DNA of 64,000 nt from Aliidiomarina sanyensis. GTDB taxonomy: Bacteria > Pseudomonadota > Gammaproteobacteria > Enterobacterales > Alteromonadaceae. The translations under genes were made by a program, and so were the position numbers. Location of the stretch: NCBI RefSeq assembly GCF_003987175.1, contig NZ_PIPM01000002.1, positions 124,001-188,000 on the forward strand, read 5' to 3'. Shown here piece by piece: positions 27,390 through 37,077 of this stretch; positions within the stretch are counted from its first letter, which is position 1; each line of letters opens with the position of its first letter. The notes under the pieces are model-generated. The model searched no databases, was not told the origin of the DNA, and saw only the letters and a list, made by a program, of their open reading frames with translations.

Positions 27390-28940
27390 TTATTCCCCGC
27401 TATACAGCTTGACCCACTCGGTCAGCAGACGCACACCGTAACCGGTTGCGCCTTCCGGGTGAATCCCAGAGGCACTATCAATTAATGCGCTTCCCGCCAT
27501 ATCGATATGAATCCAAGGCGTGTCTCCTGCAAAATGACGTAAGAAGATAGCGCCAGCTTGTGCGCCAGGTGCACCGGTGTTTTTGATATCCGCAATGCGC
27601 GACTGAATCACTCGCTCATAGCCATCCATCGGCAACTGCCACACGCGCTCGCGGGTTAAATCACCAGCCTCACGCATGGTGCGCAGAATTGTTTCATCAT
27701 CGGTGAATACGGCAGAGTATTCAGTCCCCAAGGCGCCTACTTTTGCACCGGTCAGTGTTGCAATGTCAGCGATCGCTCGGGCGTTTAAATGTTCCCGCGC
27801 ATACCAAATACCATCTGCAAGAATTAAACGGCCTTCAGCGTCGGTGTTGGCAACCTCGATGGTGGTGCCATCGCCCGCAACAACAACGTCACCCGGCAGG
27901 GTCGCTTCACCCGAAATCATGTTCCGTGATAGAGGGACGACACCTACAACATTCACCGGCGCTTGCTGACCTGCAAGCGCTTTGACTGCGCCGACAACCG
28001 CTGCACCGCCCGCTTTGTCCGTTTGCATGCGGAGTATTGAAGCAGCATTCGTTTTCAGGTTATACCCGCCTGTGTCGAACGTATTTCCTTTCCCCACCAG
28101 CGCAATCGGACGCTCATCATTGTTGTTTTTATAATGGGCTACGAGCAGATGAGACTTATGTTGGCTTCCCTCGCTCACGCTCAGGAGTGACCCCATGCCA
28201 AGTGCTTTTACTTGCTCACGGTCATAAATGCGAACTTCGACACCCAATGGCTCAAGCTGCTGACGCGCATACTCAGCAAACGCTGCGGGATATCCATCAC
28301 TACCCGGAAGATTCGTTAGTTCACGCGCAATAAACACACCCTGCGCGAGAGCATTCATTTGCCCATAGGCTGTCTCCGTATTCGAACGGCTCGTCACAAT
28401 CCAGGTGAACTGTGCGGCGGGACGGGCGGCCGGCTCGCTCTTGTAGCGGTCAAATCGATAGTTTCTGAGGTCAACCCCATGAGCAACCGCTGCGACGATA
28501 TCTCGGTTCTCGCTCGCTCCAGTAATCAAACCGGCATCAACTACCACACGCTCGGCTTTTGCCCGATCAACGTATACGGCGAGATCTGCACCGAGCAATT
28601 CCGCTGAATGACGCGGAAACTCACTTGGTGCACCAACGCCGAGCACCAGCAGTCGATCAAACGATAAGCCCGCGGGTGCAAGAATGTCGGCCTGCTGGCG
28701 CGCTTTACCCGTGAAATCGGCTGCGGACAATGCTCGCTGCAAGTGACGATTACTCTCGTTACTCCAACCCGGCACCGACAAGGTATTTTCATGTTCTGGT
28801 ACCAGTAGAACCAATACATCACCCTCGGTCACAGTACTTTCGGTAAAGCTGGCCGACGTATTCAAATATTGAGCACTTGCGGTAAATGAAAGCAGCAAAG
28901 CCGCCACGGCAAGACTCCACCAACGAGTAATTTTTCGCAT
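27390..28940 (-). CDS. M17 leucyl aminopeptidase-like enzyme with signal peptide
   Basis: A 516-residue metallo-aminopeptidase. GAGGAG precedes ATG 28940 and the product begins MRKITRWWSLAVAALLLSF, a signal peptide ending near ASAQ, so the enzyme should be periplasmic, whereas most PepA-like enzymes are cytosolic. The two-zinc site is intact: VGKGNTFDTGGYNLK, RMQTDKAGGAAV and VEVANTDAEGRLILADG (with the catalytic Arg). Compared with PepA the catalytic domain is normal and the N-terminal domain divergent. Single gene, closed by the terminator at 27351-27376. It would complete degradation of peptides made by the S9, S41 and S46 enzymes. Confidence 0.9.
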   Translation of the reverse strand: MRKITRWWSLAVAALLLSFTASAQYLNTSASFTESTVTEGDVLVLLVPEHENTLSVPGWSNESNRHLQRALSAADFTGKARQQADILAPAGLSFDRLLVLGVGAPSEFPRHSAELLGADLAVYVDRAKAERVVVDAGLITGASENRDIVAAVAHGVDLRNYRFDRYKSEPAARPAAQFTWIVTSRSNTETAYGQMNALAQGVFIARELTNLPGSDGYPAAFAEYARQQLEPLGVEVRIYDREQVKALGMGSLLSVSEGSQHKSHLLVAHYKNNNDERPIALVGKGNTFDTGGYNLKTNAASILRMQTDKAGGAAVVGAVKALAGQQAPVNVVGVVPLSRNMISGEATLPGDVVVAGDGTTIEVANTDAEGRLILADGIWYAREHLNARAIADIATLTGAKVGALGTEYSAVFTDDETILRTMREAGDLTRERVWQLPMDGYERVIQSRIADIKNTGAPGAQAGAIFLRHFAGDTPWIHIDMAGSALIDSASGIHPEGATGYGVRLLTEWVKLYSGE

Positions 28941-29461
28941 CGTATGCGCTCCTCAACGTCCAAGTGTGTTTTAAAAGAACCCTAGGGTTGTCAATTTCAC
29001 CCAAGAACGCAAGACAAAATCCCGGAACTCCCCGAAATTTGGGACTAAAAGCGGATTTTCAGCCACTTATCCTGCAAAGCATTCGAGTTTTGGCTACCCT
29101 TAAAATGTTGAAATGTTCGGAAGGTTCGTTTAGGATTCGCGCCGCTTACGTGTGTAAGTCATTTTTATGAGAGATACATGAACATTAATTATGGTTGCTT
29201 AGATTCGGAACCTCCGAGTTGTAGCTTAATAAAAACACGCCGGACTCAATCCGGGTTGTAACCGCTCCGCACGCTCGCCCTCTCCGCCTCACGGCATCGG
29301 GCAGTCCTCGGCGCGAACAATCCGCTGAGCGACTGGCCAAAAATAATCAATAACCCAAGTGATGATCCTTCATGCGTCTCGCGTGTGCTGCTGATTTGAG
29401 TTATCGATCATTTCTGGAATATCGCAGGAGTCTGGCATTCAGCTAAAAAAGGAATGCTGAT
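28941..29461. other. Intergenic region, 521 bases, no gene seen
   Basis: Divergent region between the M17 peptidase and the outer-membrane protein gene. It should hold both promoters. The only structure I can point to is a small hairpin CCGGA / TCCGG at 29240-29254. Short open frames here lack RBS and protein-like composition. I see no tRNA or known leader element. Confidence 0.4.
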
Positions 29462-30136
29462 ATGCGTATGACTAAACTAAAGCGCCTCGCGCTGACGAAC
29501 ACCCTTGTGCTTGGATGCTTGGCGACTGGCTCTGCAGCAGCGAATGGTGGCCATTTCTTGGTCGATGATGCCACCATCACAGACCCTGGCACCTGCCAAC
29601 TCGAAACCTGGGCTTCCCGCTTCTCTGGGGAATCCTTTTGGGTCTTGCAGCCTGCCTGCAGCACAGTCAATGGGTGGGACTTTACCCTTCCTGCCGTGTA
29701 TTCGTGGGGCGACAATGAGTTTGTCGAGCTCGGGCTTGAAGTAAAAACTATCCTGTCAGAAGACTTTGCAGGTGGTGCTTTAGCAATCACCTTAGGGACA
29801 TTCTTCGACCTCGTGGACGATGAGTTCGCAGGTGGTTTTGTCAACTTCCCATATTCTCGGGCACTCGACAGCTACTGGACCCTCCATCTCAATGCGGGTG
29901 CTGAATATGACCGATTTTCGAGTAATTGGGATGCCACCTGGGGTGTTGCAACCACCTACGCCCTGACCCAACACATTGAGTTGATCGCAGAAACTGCTGG
30001 GATTGGTTCGGACGATCCGATTTTTGGAATCGGGGCTCGGTATGCGTTTGAGCGCTTTGACCTTGATATCGGAATTGCGCGCGTGACCGAGCTCAACGAT
30101 ACGGTTTACACCATCGGATTCAATGTCGCGTTTTAA
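29462..30136 (+). CDS. Putative outer-membrane beta-barrel protein
   Basis: A 224-residue exported protein. ATG 29462 has GGA 8 bases upstream; the signal peptide ends near SAAA-N. The mature start GGHFLVDDATITDPGTCQLE resembles small proteobacterial outer-membrane proteins annotated as putative transporters. Alternating hydrophobic strands, many aromatic residues and a terminal phenylalanine (GFNVAF) fit a porin-like barrel recognised by the BAM machinery. The two mature cysteines may form a disulfide. It lies 32 bases upstream of mgtE on the same strand, so the pair may be cotranscribed. Function is not known. Confidence 0.7.
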   Translation: MRMTKLKRLALTNTLVLGCLATGSAAANGGHFLVDDATITDPGTCQLETWASRFSGESFWVLQPACSTVNGWDFTLPAVYSWGDNEFVELGLEVKTILSEDFAGGALAITLGTFFDLVDDEFAGGFVNFPYSRALDSYWTLHLNAGAEYDRFSSNWDATWGVATTYALTQHIELIAETAGIGSDDPIFGIGARYAFERFDLDIGIARVTELNDTVYTIGFNVAF

Positions 30137-30168
30137 AAAACTGCGATAAATAAAGGGAGGGCATCCCC

Positions 30169-31521
30169 ATGACCAGAGAAGAATTACACGCAAAAATTAA
30201 AGCGCAACTCGCGACATTTGATGCGAATGACTGGCTCTTGCTCGTTCGCGAGCAACAAGCGGCCGATATTGCCGATGAGCTGCAGCAAATGGAAGCTGAC
30301 GAAGTGCATCAGCTCCTTGTCGCATTGCCTGACGAAGAACTGGCCGAACTGTTTGGCTACTTTACGAATACGCAGCAAGATACGTTGCTTGCGCTATTCA
30401 CGAACAGTGACAAAGCTCGGCTGCTCGCGGCCATGGCCCACGATGAACGAGTCGATATCTACAACCGCTTGTCATCTGAAATTCAAAGTAAGATTCTTCC
30501 GAAACTTGCGAAAAAAGAACAAGAAGACATTCTGCGCCTTGCTGCCTATGAAGAAGGCACCGTCGGTGCGCTTGCGACTTCTGCTTATGTTGCCATTCGC
30601 GCACATATGTCCGTTGGCGAAGCCCTTCAGTATGTGCGTTCACATGCAGCCGGCATGGAAACCATCTATCAAATGTACATTGTGGATGGAAAGCAACGCT
30701 TGTTGGGCACTCTCTCCTTGCGAGAACTCATGACCAATGAGGATGATGCACTGATTTCGGAAATCATGAATACCGAGTTGGTCTCGGTAAACGCGCAAGA
30801 TCCGCGTCAAGTAGCCGCCGATATGATTCGGCGCTACGACTTGCTTGCACTTCCTGTGATCAATGGAGGCGACAAGCTGATTGGTATCGTCACCGTCGAT
30901 GACGCAATGGATGTTGATGTCGAAGAAAGCACGGAGGACTTCCATAAAGGAGGGGGTACCCTTGCCTTAAAGGATGTCTCGATCCGTGACGCTAGCACCA
31001 AGACCATGTTTTTAAAGCGCGCACCTTGGTTGCTCGTACTGGTGTTCGCGAACATGTTCTCGGGCGAAGTGTTGGAGTACTACGAAGATACCATCCTCAC
31101 TTATGTGGCATTGGTCTTCTTCTTGCCTCTGCTCGTGGATAGTGGCGGTAACGCGGGTTCGCAGTCGGCGACCTTGATGGTTCGGGCACTCGCCACCGGT
31201 GACTTGCACATGCGCGACTGGCTGAAAACATTGGGTCGGGAGTTTTGGGTCGCCCTCCTGCTTGGGGGCGCAATGGCCATTGCTGTCTTTGGGCTTGGGG
31301 TCTACCGAGGCGGCCTTGAAATTGCCATGGTCGTCTCCTTGTCGATGGTGCTTATTGTCATTGCAGGAAGCATGATTGGCATGCTATTGCCGTTTATCTT
31401 GAGCAAATTCAAGCTCGACCCAGCAACAGCGAGCGCGCCATTAATCACCTCAATTGCTGACTTTGTCGGTGTCATGTTGTACTTCTATATTGCCGTACAA
31501 ATGCTTGGCATGCCGAATTAA
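30169..31521 (+). CDS. mgtE: Magnesium transporter MgtE
   Basis: A 450-residue Mg2+ channel. GGGAGGG precedes ATG 30169. The cytosolic part has the superhelical N domain (about 1-125) and two CBS domains (about 130-250), with SEIMNTELVSVNAQDPRQVAADMIRRYDLLALPVING typical of CBS2. A connecting helix leads to five membrane segments from about residue 285, including PLLVDSGGNAGSQSATLMVRALA, the signature pore region, and TASAPLITSIADFVG. No M-box-like leader is visible in the 32 bases to the preceding gene. The upstream outer-membrane gene may be its partner. Confidence 0.95.
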   Translation: MTREELHAKIKAQLATFDANDWLLLVREQQAADIADELQQMEADEVHQLLVALPDEELAELFGYFTNTQQDTLLALFTNSDKARLLAAMAHDERVDIYNRLSSEIQSKILPKLAKKEQEDILRLAAYEEGTVGALATSAYVAIRAHMSVGEALQYVRSHAAGMETIYQMYIVDGKQRLLGTLSLRELMTNEDDALISEIMNTELVSVNAQDPRQVAADMIRRYDLLALPVINGGDKLIGIVTVDDAMDVDVEESTEDFHKGGGTLALKDVSIRDASTKTMFLKRAPWLLVLVFANMFSGEVLEYYEDTILTYVALVFFLPLLVDSGGNAGSQSATLMVRALATGDLHMRDWLKTLGREFWVALLLGGAMAIAVFGLGVYRGGLEIAMVVSLSMVLIVIAGSMIGMLLPFILSKFKLDPATASAPLITSIADFVGVMLYFYIAVQMLGMPN

Positions 31522-31651
31522 GCGCAATCTCATCCTGTCCTCCGGCCCCACAAGGGGTCGGATTATGATAAAGTCCATGACAAAGATGCGCTGTACCCAA
31601 ACTCGCAGCGCATCTCCAATTTCTTTGTTTAAGCAATAAGTGGATGTACCC

Positions 31652-33745
31652 ATGAAGCGTCTTAAATCCCATATGCGAACGATCGTTCCGGTCGTTTCTA
31701 TCGTGCTGTCAACAACGTTTGCGGCTCTCGTTGCCAATGCCGTCGTGGTCTCTGACGTGACTGCGGAACAGCGCCCGATCACACCTGAAGATATCTGGAA
31801 GGTTGAACGGCCCTCCAGCCCCGTGATGTCGCCTGATGGCCAACGCGCCATTATTGGACTGACCCGATACAGTATGGATACGGATCGGGGCACCACGTCC
31901 CTCAAAGTGCTCGATCTCTCCGACGGCAGTCTGACCCCTTTTACAAATCCGCGAGAAGGAAGTGATAGCAGCCCAATTTGGAGCCCGGATGGTAAGAAAG
32001 TGGCATTTATCTCGCGACGCGGCGCCAGCAGTAATCAAATTTTTCTCATGCGGACCGATGGGGGTGAGCCGCAGCAACTGACCGACTTACCCATCGGCGT
32101 TTCGGCACCGAAATGGATGCCAGACGGTGAGCGCATTGTTTTTATGGCACAGGTTCCGAGTGACTTTGACGGCGATTTCGAAGCGCTCAAGAAACAGCGT
32201 GAAGAAGAGTCCAAGTCAAAAGTCTCAGCGATTGTCACCGAAAACCGTTTGTATCGGCATTGGGATCGCTTTCTACCCACCGATACCTACCCGCGCCTGT
32301 TCACAATTGATGTGAATAGCAAAGAAGTTCACGAGCTGACTCCCGGGTGGGCCCGCTTCTTCAACATTGGCGGAGGCATTAGCTACGACATCTCGCCTGA
32401 CGGTTCCTTGATTGCACTTACCGCTAATACCACCGAGCCGCCTTATGACACGTTAAAAGCAGACGTTTTGTTGTTAAAGACTGATGGTTCTGGTGAATAT
32501 ACCAACATCACCGCCGAGAACACGGGCCGTGGCGTGAATCCGATTTTTAGCAACAACGGCGAATATGTGCTCTATGGACGCACCCTTCGCACTGACTTTT
32601 ACGCCGACCAAATCAACTTGGTGCGCTACAACGTGCGTACGGGAAGCGAACGCGTACTCACAGAGCGCTTCGACAATACGCCCGGCAACTGGCAATACAG
32701 TCGCGATGGAAATCAGATCTTCTTCGAAGCTGATGACCGTGCGATGCGCTCAATTTTTGCCATTCCAGCAAGCGGCGGTGATGCGCGAGAAATTCTGCGG
32801 GGTGGCACGAATAGCGGGATTGCGGAGACTGCCGATGGCCGCTTGGTATTTGTTCACCATGGCTTAACCTTTATGCCAGAACTTTTCTCTGTGCGTACTG
32901 ATGGCGAGGAAAAAACACAACTGTCCAATATCAATACAGCACTTCAAGAGCAAATCGCCTGGGGACGGGTTGAGAACGTCACCTATGCAGGTGCCAACGA
33001 TGCACCCGTACAAATGTTTGTGATTTACCCACCGGATTTTGATGAGTCAAAAACCTACCCGGTCTTAAATCTCTTGCACGGTGGACCGCACGGCTATTTT
33101 GGTGACAGCTTCCATTATCGTTGGAACGCCCAGGTGTTTAGCGCGCCAGGGTATATCACCATCATGCCAAACTTTCATGGTTCAACGAGCTTCGGTCAGG
33201 ATTTCGCCATCTCGATTCATGGCGAGCACCCAACCAAACCGTTTATTGATTCGGAAAAAGCGATCGATTTCATGCTCGAGCGCCCGTACGTTGACAGCGC
33301 CCGCTTAGCGGCTGCGGGTGGAAGCTACGGCGGCTACCTGGTGAGCTGGATTGCGGGCCAAACGGATCGCTACGCGGCGCTGATCAATCATGCCGGAGTG
33401 TATAATTTGAAGGGGCAATTTGCCTCAGACACCACAGAGCATCGTGTTCACGCATATGGCGGCGCGCCTTGGGATGGTCTCGACCACATGTTGCAGTGGA
33501 GCCCGTCCATGAATGCAGCAAACTTTAAAACTCCAATGCTTATCATTCATGGAGAGCTTGATTATCGCGTGCCGGTCACCCAGGGCTTTGAAGTTTATGG
33601 CGTGTATAAAGGCATGGGACTTGATGCGCGATTGGTGTATTTCCCCGATGAGAATCACTGGATCCTGAAACCGAATAACTCCGTGTTCTGGTTCAATGAA
33701 TTCCACAACTGGCTCGACCGTTATCTAGGCGCCGGCGGTCAGTAA
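31652..33745 (+). CDS. S9 family acylaminoacyl-peptidase-like enzyme, exported
   Basis: A 697-residue serine peptidase. I choose ATG 31652; a GTG at 31640 is possible but gives a worse signal peptide. A signal segment ends near residue 38. The propeller domain shows repeats such as PVMSPDGQRAI, PIWSPDGKKVAFIS and YDISPDGSLIALT. The hydrolase domain has LLHGGPHGYFGD, nucleophile Ser in AAGGSYGGYLVSW, Asp in HGELDYRVP and His in DENHWILKP. Close in type to dipeptidyl or acylaminoacyl peptidases. Single gene with its own terminator. Confidence 0.92.
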   Translation: MKRLKSHMRTIVPVVSIVLSTTFAALVANAVVVSDVTAEQRPITPEDIWKVERPSSPVMSPDGQRAIIGLTRYSMDTDRGTTSLKVLDLSDGSLTPFTNPREGSDSSPIWSPDGKKVAFISRRGASSNQIFLMRTDGGEPQQLTDLPIGVSAPKWMPDGERIVFMAQVPSDFDGDFEALKKQREEESKSKVSAIVTENRLYRHWDRFLPTDTYPRLFTIDVNSKEVHELTPGWARFFNIGGGISYDISPDGSLIALTANTTEPPYDTLKADVLLLKTDGSGEYTNITAENTGRGVNPIFSNNGEYVLYGRTLRTDFYADQINLVRYNVRTGSERVLTERFDNTPGNWQYSRDGNQIFFEADDRAMRSIFAIPASGGDAREILRGGTNSGIAETADGRLVFVHHGLTFMPELFSVRTDGEEKTQLSNINTALQEQIAWGRVENVTYAGANDAPVQMFVIYPPDFDESKTYPVLNLLHGGPHGYFGDSFHYRWNAQVFSAPGYITIMPNFHGSTSFGQDFAISIHGEHPTKPFIDSEKAIDFMLERPYVDSARLAAAGGSYGGYLVSWIAGQTDRYAALINHAGVYNLKGQFASDTTEHRVHAYGGAPWDGLDHMLQWSPSMNAANFKTPMLIIHGELDYRVPVTQGFEVYGVYKGMGLDARLVYFPDENHWILKPNNSVFWFNEFHNWLDRYLGAGGQ

Positions 33746-33763
33746 ATTGAAGTGATAAAGTGC

Positions 33764-33793
33764 AAAACGCGGGAATAACTCCCGCGTTTTTTT
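33764..33793. terminator. Terminator between convergent genes
   Basis: An 11-bp stem (AAAACGCGGGA / TCCCGCGTTTT) with a 5-base loop and seven T residues on the plus strand, 18 bases after the S9 peptidase stop and just before the end of the minus-strand c-di-GMP gene. Confidence 0.92.
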
Positions 33794-33800
33794 ATATGAA

Positions 33801-36545
33801 TTACAGCTTGGAAGGATGAACCGGCTTCGAAAAATAGTAGCCTTGGAACTGATCGCAACCCTGTCGCTTCAAGATGTCATACGCTTCAAGGTTTTCGACC
33901 CCCTCAGCAACAATCTGCAAGTCCAAACTGTGTCCCAACGAGATAATACTGCGAGTTAACTTTTGATGGACCTCGCTAATTTCGAGATGCTCCACGAAAC
34001 TCTGATCGATTTTCAGTTGGTCAATCGGAAGCCGCTGGAGGTAACTCAAGCTTGAGTAACCTGTCCCAAAGTCATCCAATGCAAAACGGACCCCATGCAC
34101 GCGAAGCGCATCCATTTTCTCGATTGTTACTTCCGTATCACCGATCAACATTGACTCAGTAATTTCCAGAATGAGCTGAGAAGGCGCCGCACCGGTCTCA
34201 CGTACAATTGATAACACTTGATCGACAAAATGATCGGCCCGAAGTTGCCGGACACTCACATTTACCGCAATGGACCACTTATTTCGTTTTGGATCTGAAG
34301 CCCACTGTTCAAGTTGTTCACATGCGGTGCGAAGCACCCACTCACCAATTCTCAGAATATCGGCTGAGGCCTCAGCAACCGGGATGAACTCAGCGGGAGA
34401 AACCATCCCTCGTGTCGGATGATGCCAACGCAACAATGCTTCTACCCCAACGACTGCACGGTCATGATCGACTTTCGGTTGGTAGTAAAGCTCAAATTCA
34501 TCTTGGGCGAGAGCGCGATGTAAGTCCCGTTGCATGTCCAGCCGGCTGTTAAGACGCGCCTCAATCTGTGCATCAAAGAAAACAACTCGATTCTTCCCTT
34601 CAGCTTTCGCCTCATGCATCGCTTGATCCGCTTGCTGAAGCACGCGTTCAGCCGAAAGATCCTTGCGGTTCAGAAGGCTCACTCCAATGCTGGCCGTCAA
34701 ATGGTACGTATCCCCACGCAATGAGAGTGGTTCATCGATCGACGCGCGCAGTTTTTCTAGAATCTGCTCAATAACCCGCGTCGCGTCCTCGATTGCCGCA
34801 GGCAGCTCCGTGATAAGAACAATAAATTCATCACCGCTTGTACGAGCAATGGTGTCATTCTCACGTAACGTCGATTCAAGGCGGTGCCCCACTGCCCGAA
34901 GGGCGCGATCCCCCTCCTCCTGACCCAAGCTGTCATTCATGATTTTAAAGTTATCTAAATCAATTGAAATCACCGCAGCTTGTTCATTCGTGTCGCGGCT
35001 TCGCCGAAGTGCGTCCAATAGTCGCTTATGCAACATCGTACGGTTAGGTAAGTGCGTCAAAGCATCGTAATTTGATAGCGCATCAATCTGCTCTTGAGCG
35101 CGATGCTGCTCCGTCACATCCATCATGACACCATGCCATACTTGACCAATGCCGTCGTGTTCGCCCGGCTGCGATTGGATATTCAGCCATTGAGTGCGGC
35201 CATGGATAATAAAACGGCCTCCCCAACGAAAACTCGAGCCTGACCGAACAGCGGCTTCCTCCGTTTGAATGAAATCTTCCAAGTCATCAGGGTGCGTCCG
35301 CTCCATCAAAAGCGGTAATGCATCAACCAAACTAATACTGCTATCGAGTCTAAAGATCTCGCGAGCCCGCTGGCTCAGATAGAGAAACTCCCGTTCTCCG
35401 TCATCGCGGATGCGGATCTGGTAGACACCGACCGGAAGCATGGTCGTCAGGCGACTGTAGCGTTCGAGCGATGTCATCAGCGCCTGCTGGCGCTGCTGAA
35501 TTTCCGCATCGGATTGATCCAATAATGCCCGAGCGCGACGATAAGACAGATACAGAGCAAGAACACAGGCGAGTAAAATAAGTAAAGGAACCAACAAGCG
35601 TTGTGCGAACTCTTTAATCAGCTCGGAACGTGGACGAAAAGCCACCACGAATAGATCGAGCTCTGGAATCGATTGCACGGCGACATAATTCGCAATCGTA
35701 TGCTCACCCCGAGCATCAGGTCGAGGATAAAGATAGGCTCCCGATGGACGCCGCAGCATCTCCCGCAACGCCGAGCTTACCTGGGTTCGATAAACGCGTT
35801 CCATTCGTTCGTAGGTGTCGGGAACCGGAAACAAAAAGACGACATAACCATCGTCGCGCAGAATGCCGATTTCTACTCCTGAAGGAAGCGATGTCATTGC
35901 CCAAGGTGCATCCTCAATTTCCAAGCGAAGGCCGGCAGACATAAAGCCTCGCAACTCGCCTCGGTCGTCATATACTGGGGTTCGGATCGGCACAACCCAC
36001 TCACCGGCCACCGGCGCATAAAAAGGTCGAGAAAGTGATAGTCGCGGTTGGCGCAATAGGCGCTGGAAATCCGCCGCGGCTTGGGGGTTGTCGAGAATAT
36101 TAATAGGCGACTGTTGTGTTTCTGGGTAGCTTGAAGCCACAAACAATCCATTGCGGTCTAAAAATGCCAGTCCCACCAAGTTTTCTTGCCCCTCAACAAT
36201 TCGGGTCAAGTAGGCAGAACCAATTTCTGGCTCCGAAAAGACATCGCGGTACAGCAATTCATCGCCTGCTGCGCGCAAAAACATATCATGCACGGAGACA
36301 TAATTCGCAAACCCTCGTTGCATCACTTCCGTGATGTTTTGCATGTCTCTCGTCTGAAGGCTCGCAGCTCGGAACCACAAAGTAGAAAAGGTGAGGATGA
36401 CGACGATCACGAGTATCCAAATAGATACAGTGACAATCGCTCGCAACGACGCCGTATGGGAGCGAAAAGGTCTTCGATGGGGTGCTCGACGTTCAGCTTC
36501 AGCGGACCGCTTCCCAAGCACAGAGCCTGAGCCGAAAATATTCAA
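33801..36545 (-). CDS. Membrane sensor with Cache, PAS, GGDEF and EAL domains
   Basis: A 914-residue transmembrane c-di-GMP protein. TM1 is about 36-58, followed by a periplasmic Cache-type ligand domain (about 60-325, including LVGLAFLDRNGLFVASSYP and FMSAGLRLE). TM2 is about 338-357. Then come a coiled coil, a PAS domain (about 385-500), GGDEF (about 510-670) and EAL (about 685-905). The GGDEF signature reads SGDEF (ARTSGDEF), which may lower cyclase activity. The EAL domain is complete: VEALLRWHHP, LEITESML, DDFGTGYSSLSYL, KIDQSFV, VAEGVE and QGYYFSKP. Net phosphodiesterase activity is therefore the likelier output. A single gene transcribed toward the terminator at 33764. Confidence 0.9.
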   Translation of the reverse strand: MNIFGSGSVLGKRSAEAERRAPHRRPFRSHTASLRAIVTVSIWILVIVVILTFSTLWFRAASLQTRDMQNITEVMQRGFANYVSVHDMFLRAAGDELLYRDVFSEPEIGSAYLTRIVEGQENLVGLAFLDRNGLFVASSYPETQQSPINILDNPQAAADFQRLLRQPRLSLSRPFYAPVAGEWVVPIRTPVYDDRGELRGFMSAGLRLEIEDAPWAMTSLPSGVEIGILRDDGYVVFLFPVPDTYERMERVYRTQVSSALREMLRRPSGAYLYPRPDARGEHTIANYVAVQSIPELDLFVVAFRPRSELIKEFAQRLLVPLLILLACVLALYLSYRRARALLDQSDAEIQQRQQALMTSLERYSRLTTMLPVGVYQIRIRDDGEREFLYLSQRAREIFRLDSSISLVDALPLLMERTHPDDLEDFIQTEEAAVRSGSSFRWGGRFIIHGRTQWLNIQSQPGEHDGIGQVWHGVMMDVTEQHRAQEQIDALSNYDALTHLPNRTMLHKRLLDALRRSRDTNEQAAVISIDLDNFKIMNDSLGQEEGDRALRAVGHRLESTLRENDTIARTSGDEFIVLITELPAAIEDATRVIEQILEKLRASIDEPLSLRGDTYHLTASIGVSLLNRKDLSAERVLQQADQAMHEAKAEGKNRVVFFDAQIEARLNSRLDMQRDLHRALAQDEFELYYQPKVDHDRAVVGVEALLRWHHPTRGMVSPAEFIPVAEASADILRIGEWVLRTACEQLEQWASDPKRNKWSIAVNVSVRQLRADHFVDQVLSIVRETGAAPSQLILEITESMLIGDTEVTIEKMDALRVHGVRFALDDFGTGYSSLSYLQRLPIDQLKIDQSFVEHLEISEVHQKLTRSIISLGHSLDLQIVAEGVENLEAYDILKRQGCDQFQGYYFSKPVHPSKL

Positions 36546-36918
36546 AGTGGTAATTCTCTATCGCTAGCTTGCAGAAGATTAGCGTAACAGATTCATGCAC
36601 TTTGGCAATGTGTGGATTGTGATATACCTCAACTTGCTCGCGCCGCAAGATATCGTGCTCGCTTTTGTGCCTTTAGCTTCGTTAGATCAGCAATCAATAG
36701 GCCCCGGACGAACGTCCGGACCGTGTGATTTGATGTCGCTCGCATGACCATTCCATTCCCCGACCAGCCAGTTTGAGGGATTATGGGCGAATTTTCTGAC
36801 AGTTCCTTGTGCAATTCTTGAACATTTGGTGACATCGGCGGAGGATTCCACACCATTGGTCTGGACATCGAGGCGGGAATTCCCTAAAATCCCCGCCTGC
36901 TTCTAAAGCACATATTTT
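36546..36918. other. Intergenic region upstream of tRNA-Arg
   Basis: A 373-base stretch without a supportable gene. It contains two hairpins: CCGGAC / GTCCGG around 36706-36721, and AGGCGGG (36871-36877) pairing with CCCGCCT (36892-36898) just before the tRNA. It should hold the promoter of the Cache-GGDEF-EAL gene and of the tRNA; I cannot assign either with confidence. Confidence 0.4.
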
Positions 36919-36995
<77 letters not shown>

Positions 36996-37002
36996 GAACG
37001 TG

Positions 37003-37029
37003 AAAACCCTCCCTTGCGGAGGGTTTTTT
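37003..37029 (+). terminator. Terminator after tRNA-Arg
   Basis: A 10-bp stem (AAAACCCTCC / GGAGGGTTTT) with loop CTTGC and a six-T run, 7 bases after the tRNA CCA end. Confidence 0.92.
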
Positions 37030-37038
37030 CGTTTGTAG

Positions 37039-37075
37039 CCAACGCACCGCGTTGGTGCCGCACTTAAGATGCGGC
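37039..37075. repeat. REP-like palindrome copy 2 with adjoining hairpin
   Basis: CCAACGC-ACC-GCGTTGG (37039-37055) is the same palindrome core as at 23458 and 41502, preceded by GTAG as in the third copy read on its reverse strand. It is followed at once by a second hairpin, GCCGCA / TGCGGC around the 7-base loop CTTAAGA (37057-37075), which looks like an anticodon arm with TAA in the middle. Confidence 0.55.
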
Positions 37076-37077
37076 CC

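Noticed and set aside
28964-29170. Short plus-strand open frame in the 28.9-29.5 kb gap
   Set aside because: No RBS, no recognisable protein features, and it starts inside the promoter region of the divergent peptidase gene.
30137-30168. M-box magnesium riboswitch before mgtE
   Set aside because: Only 32 bases separate mgtE from the previous gene, far too short for an M-box.
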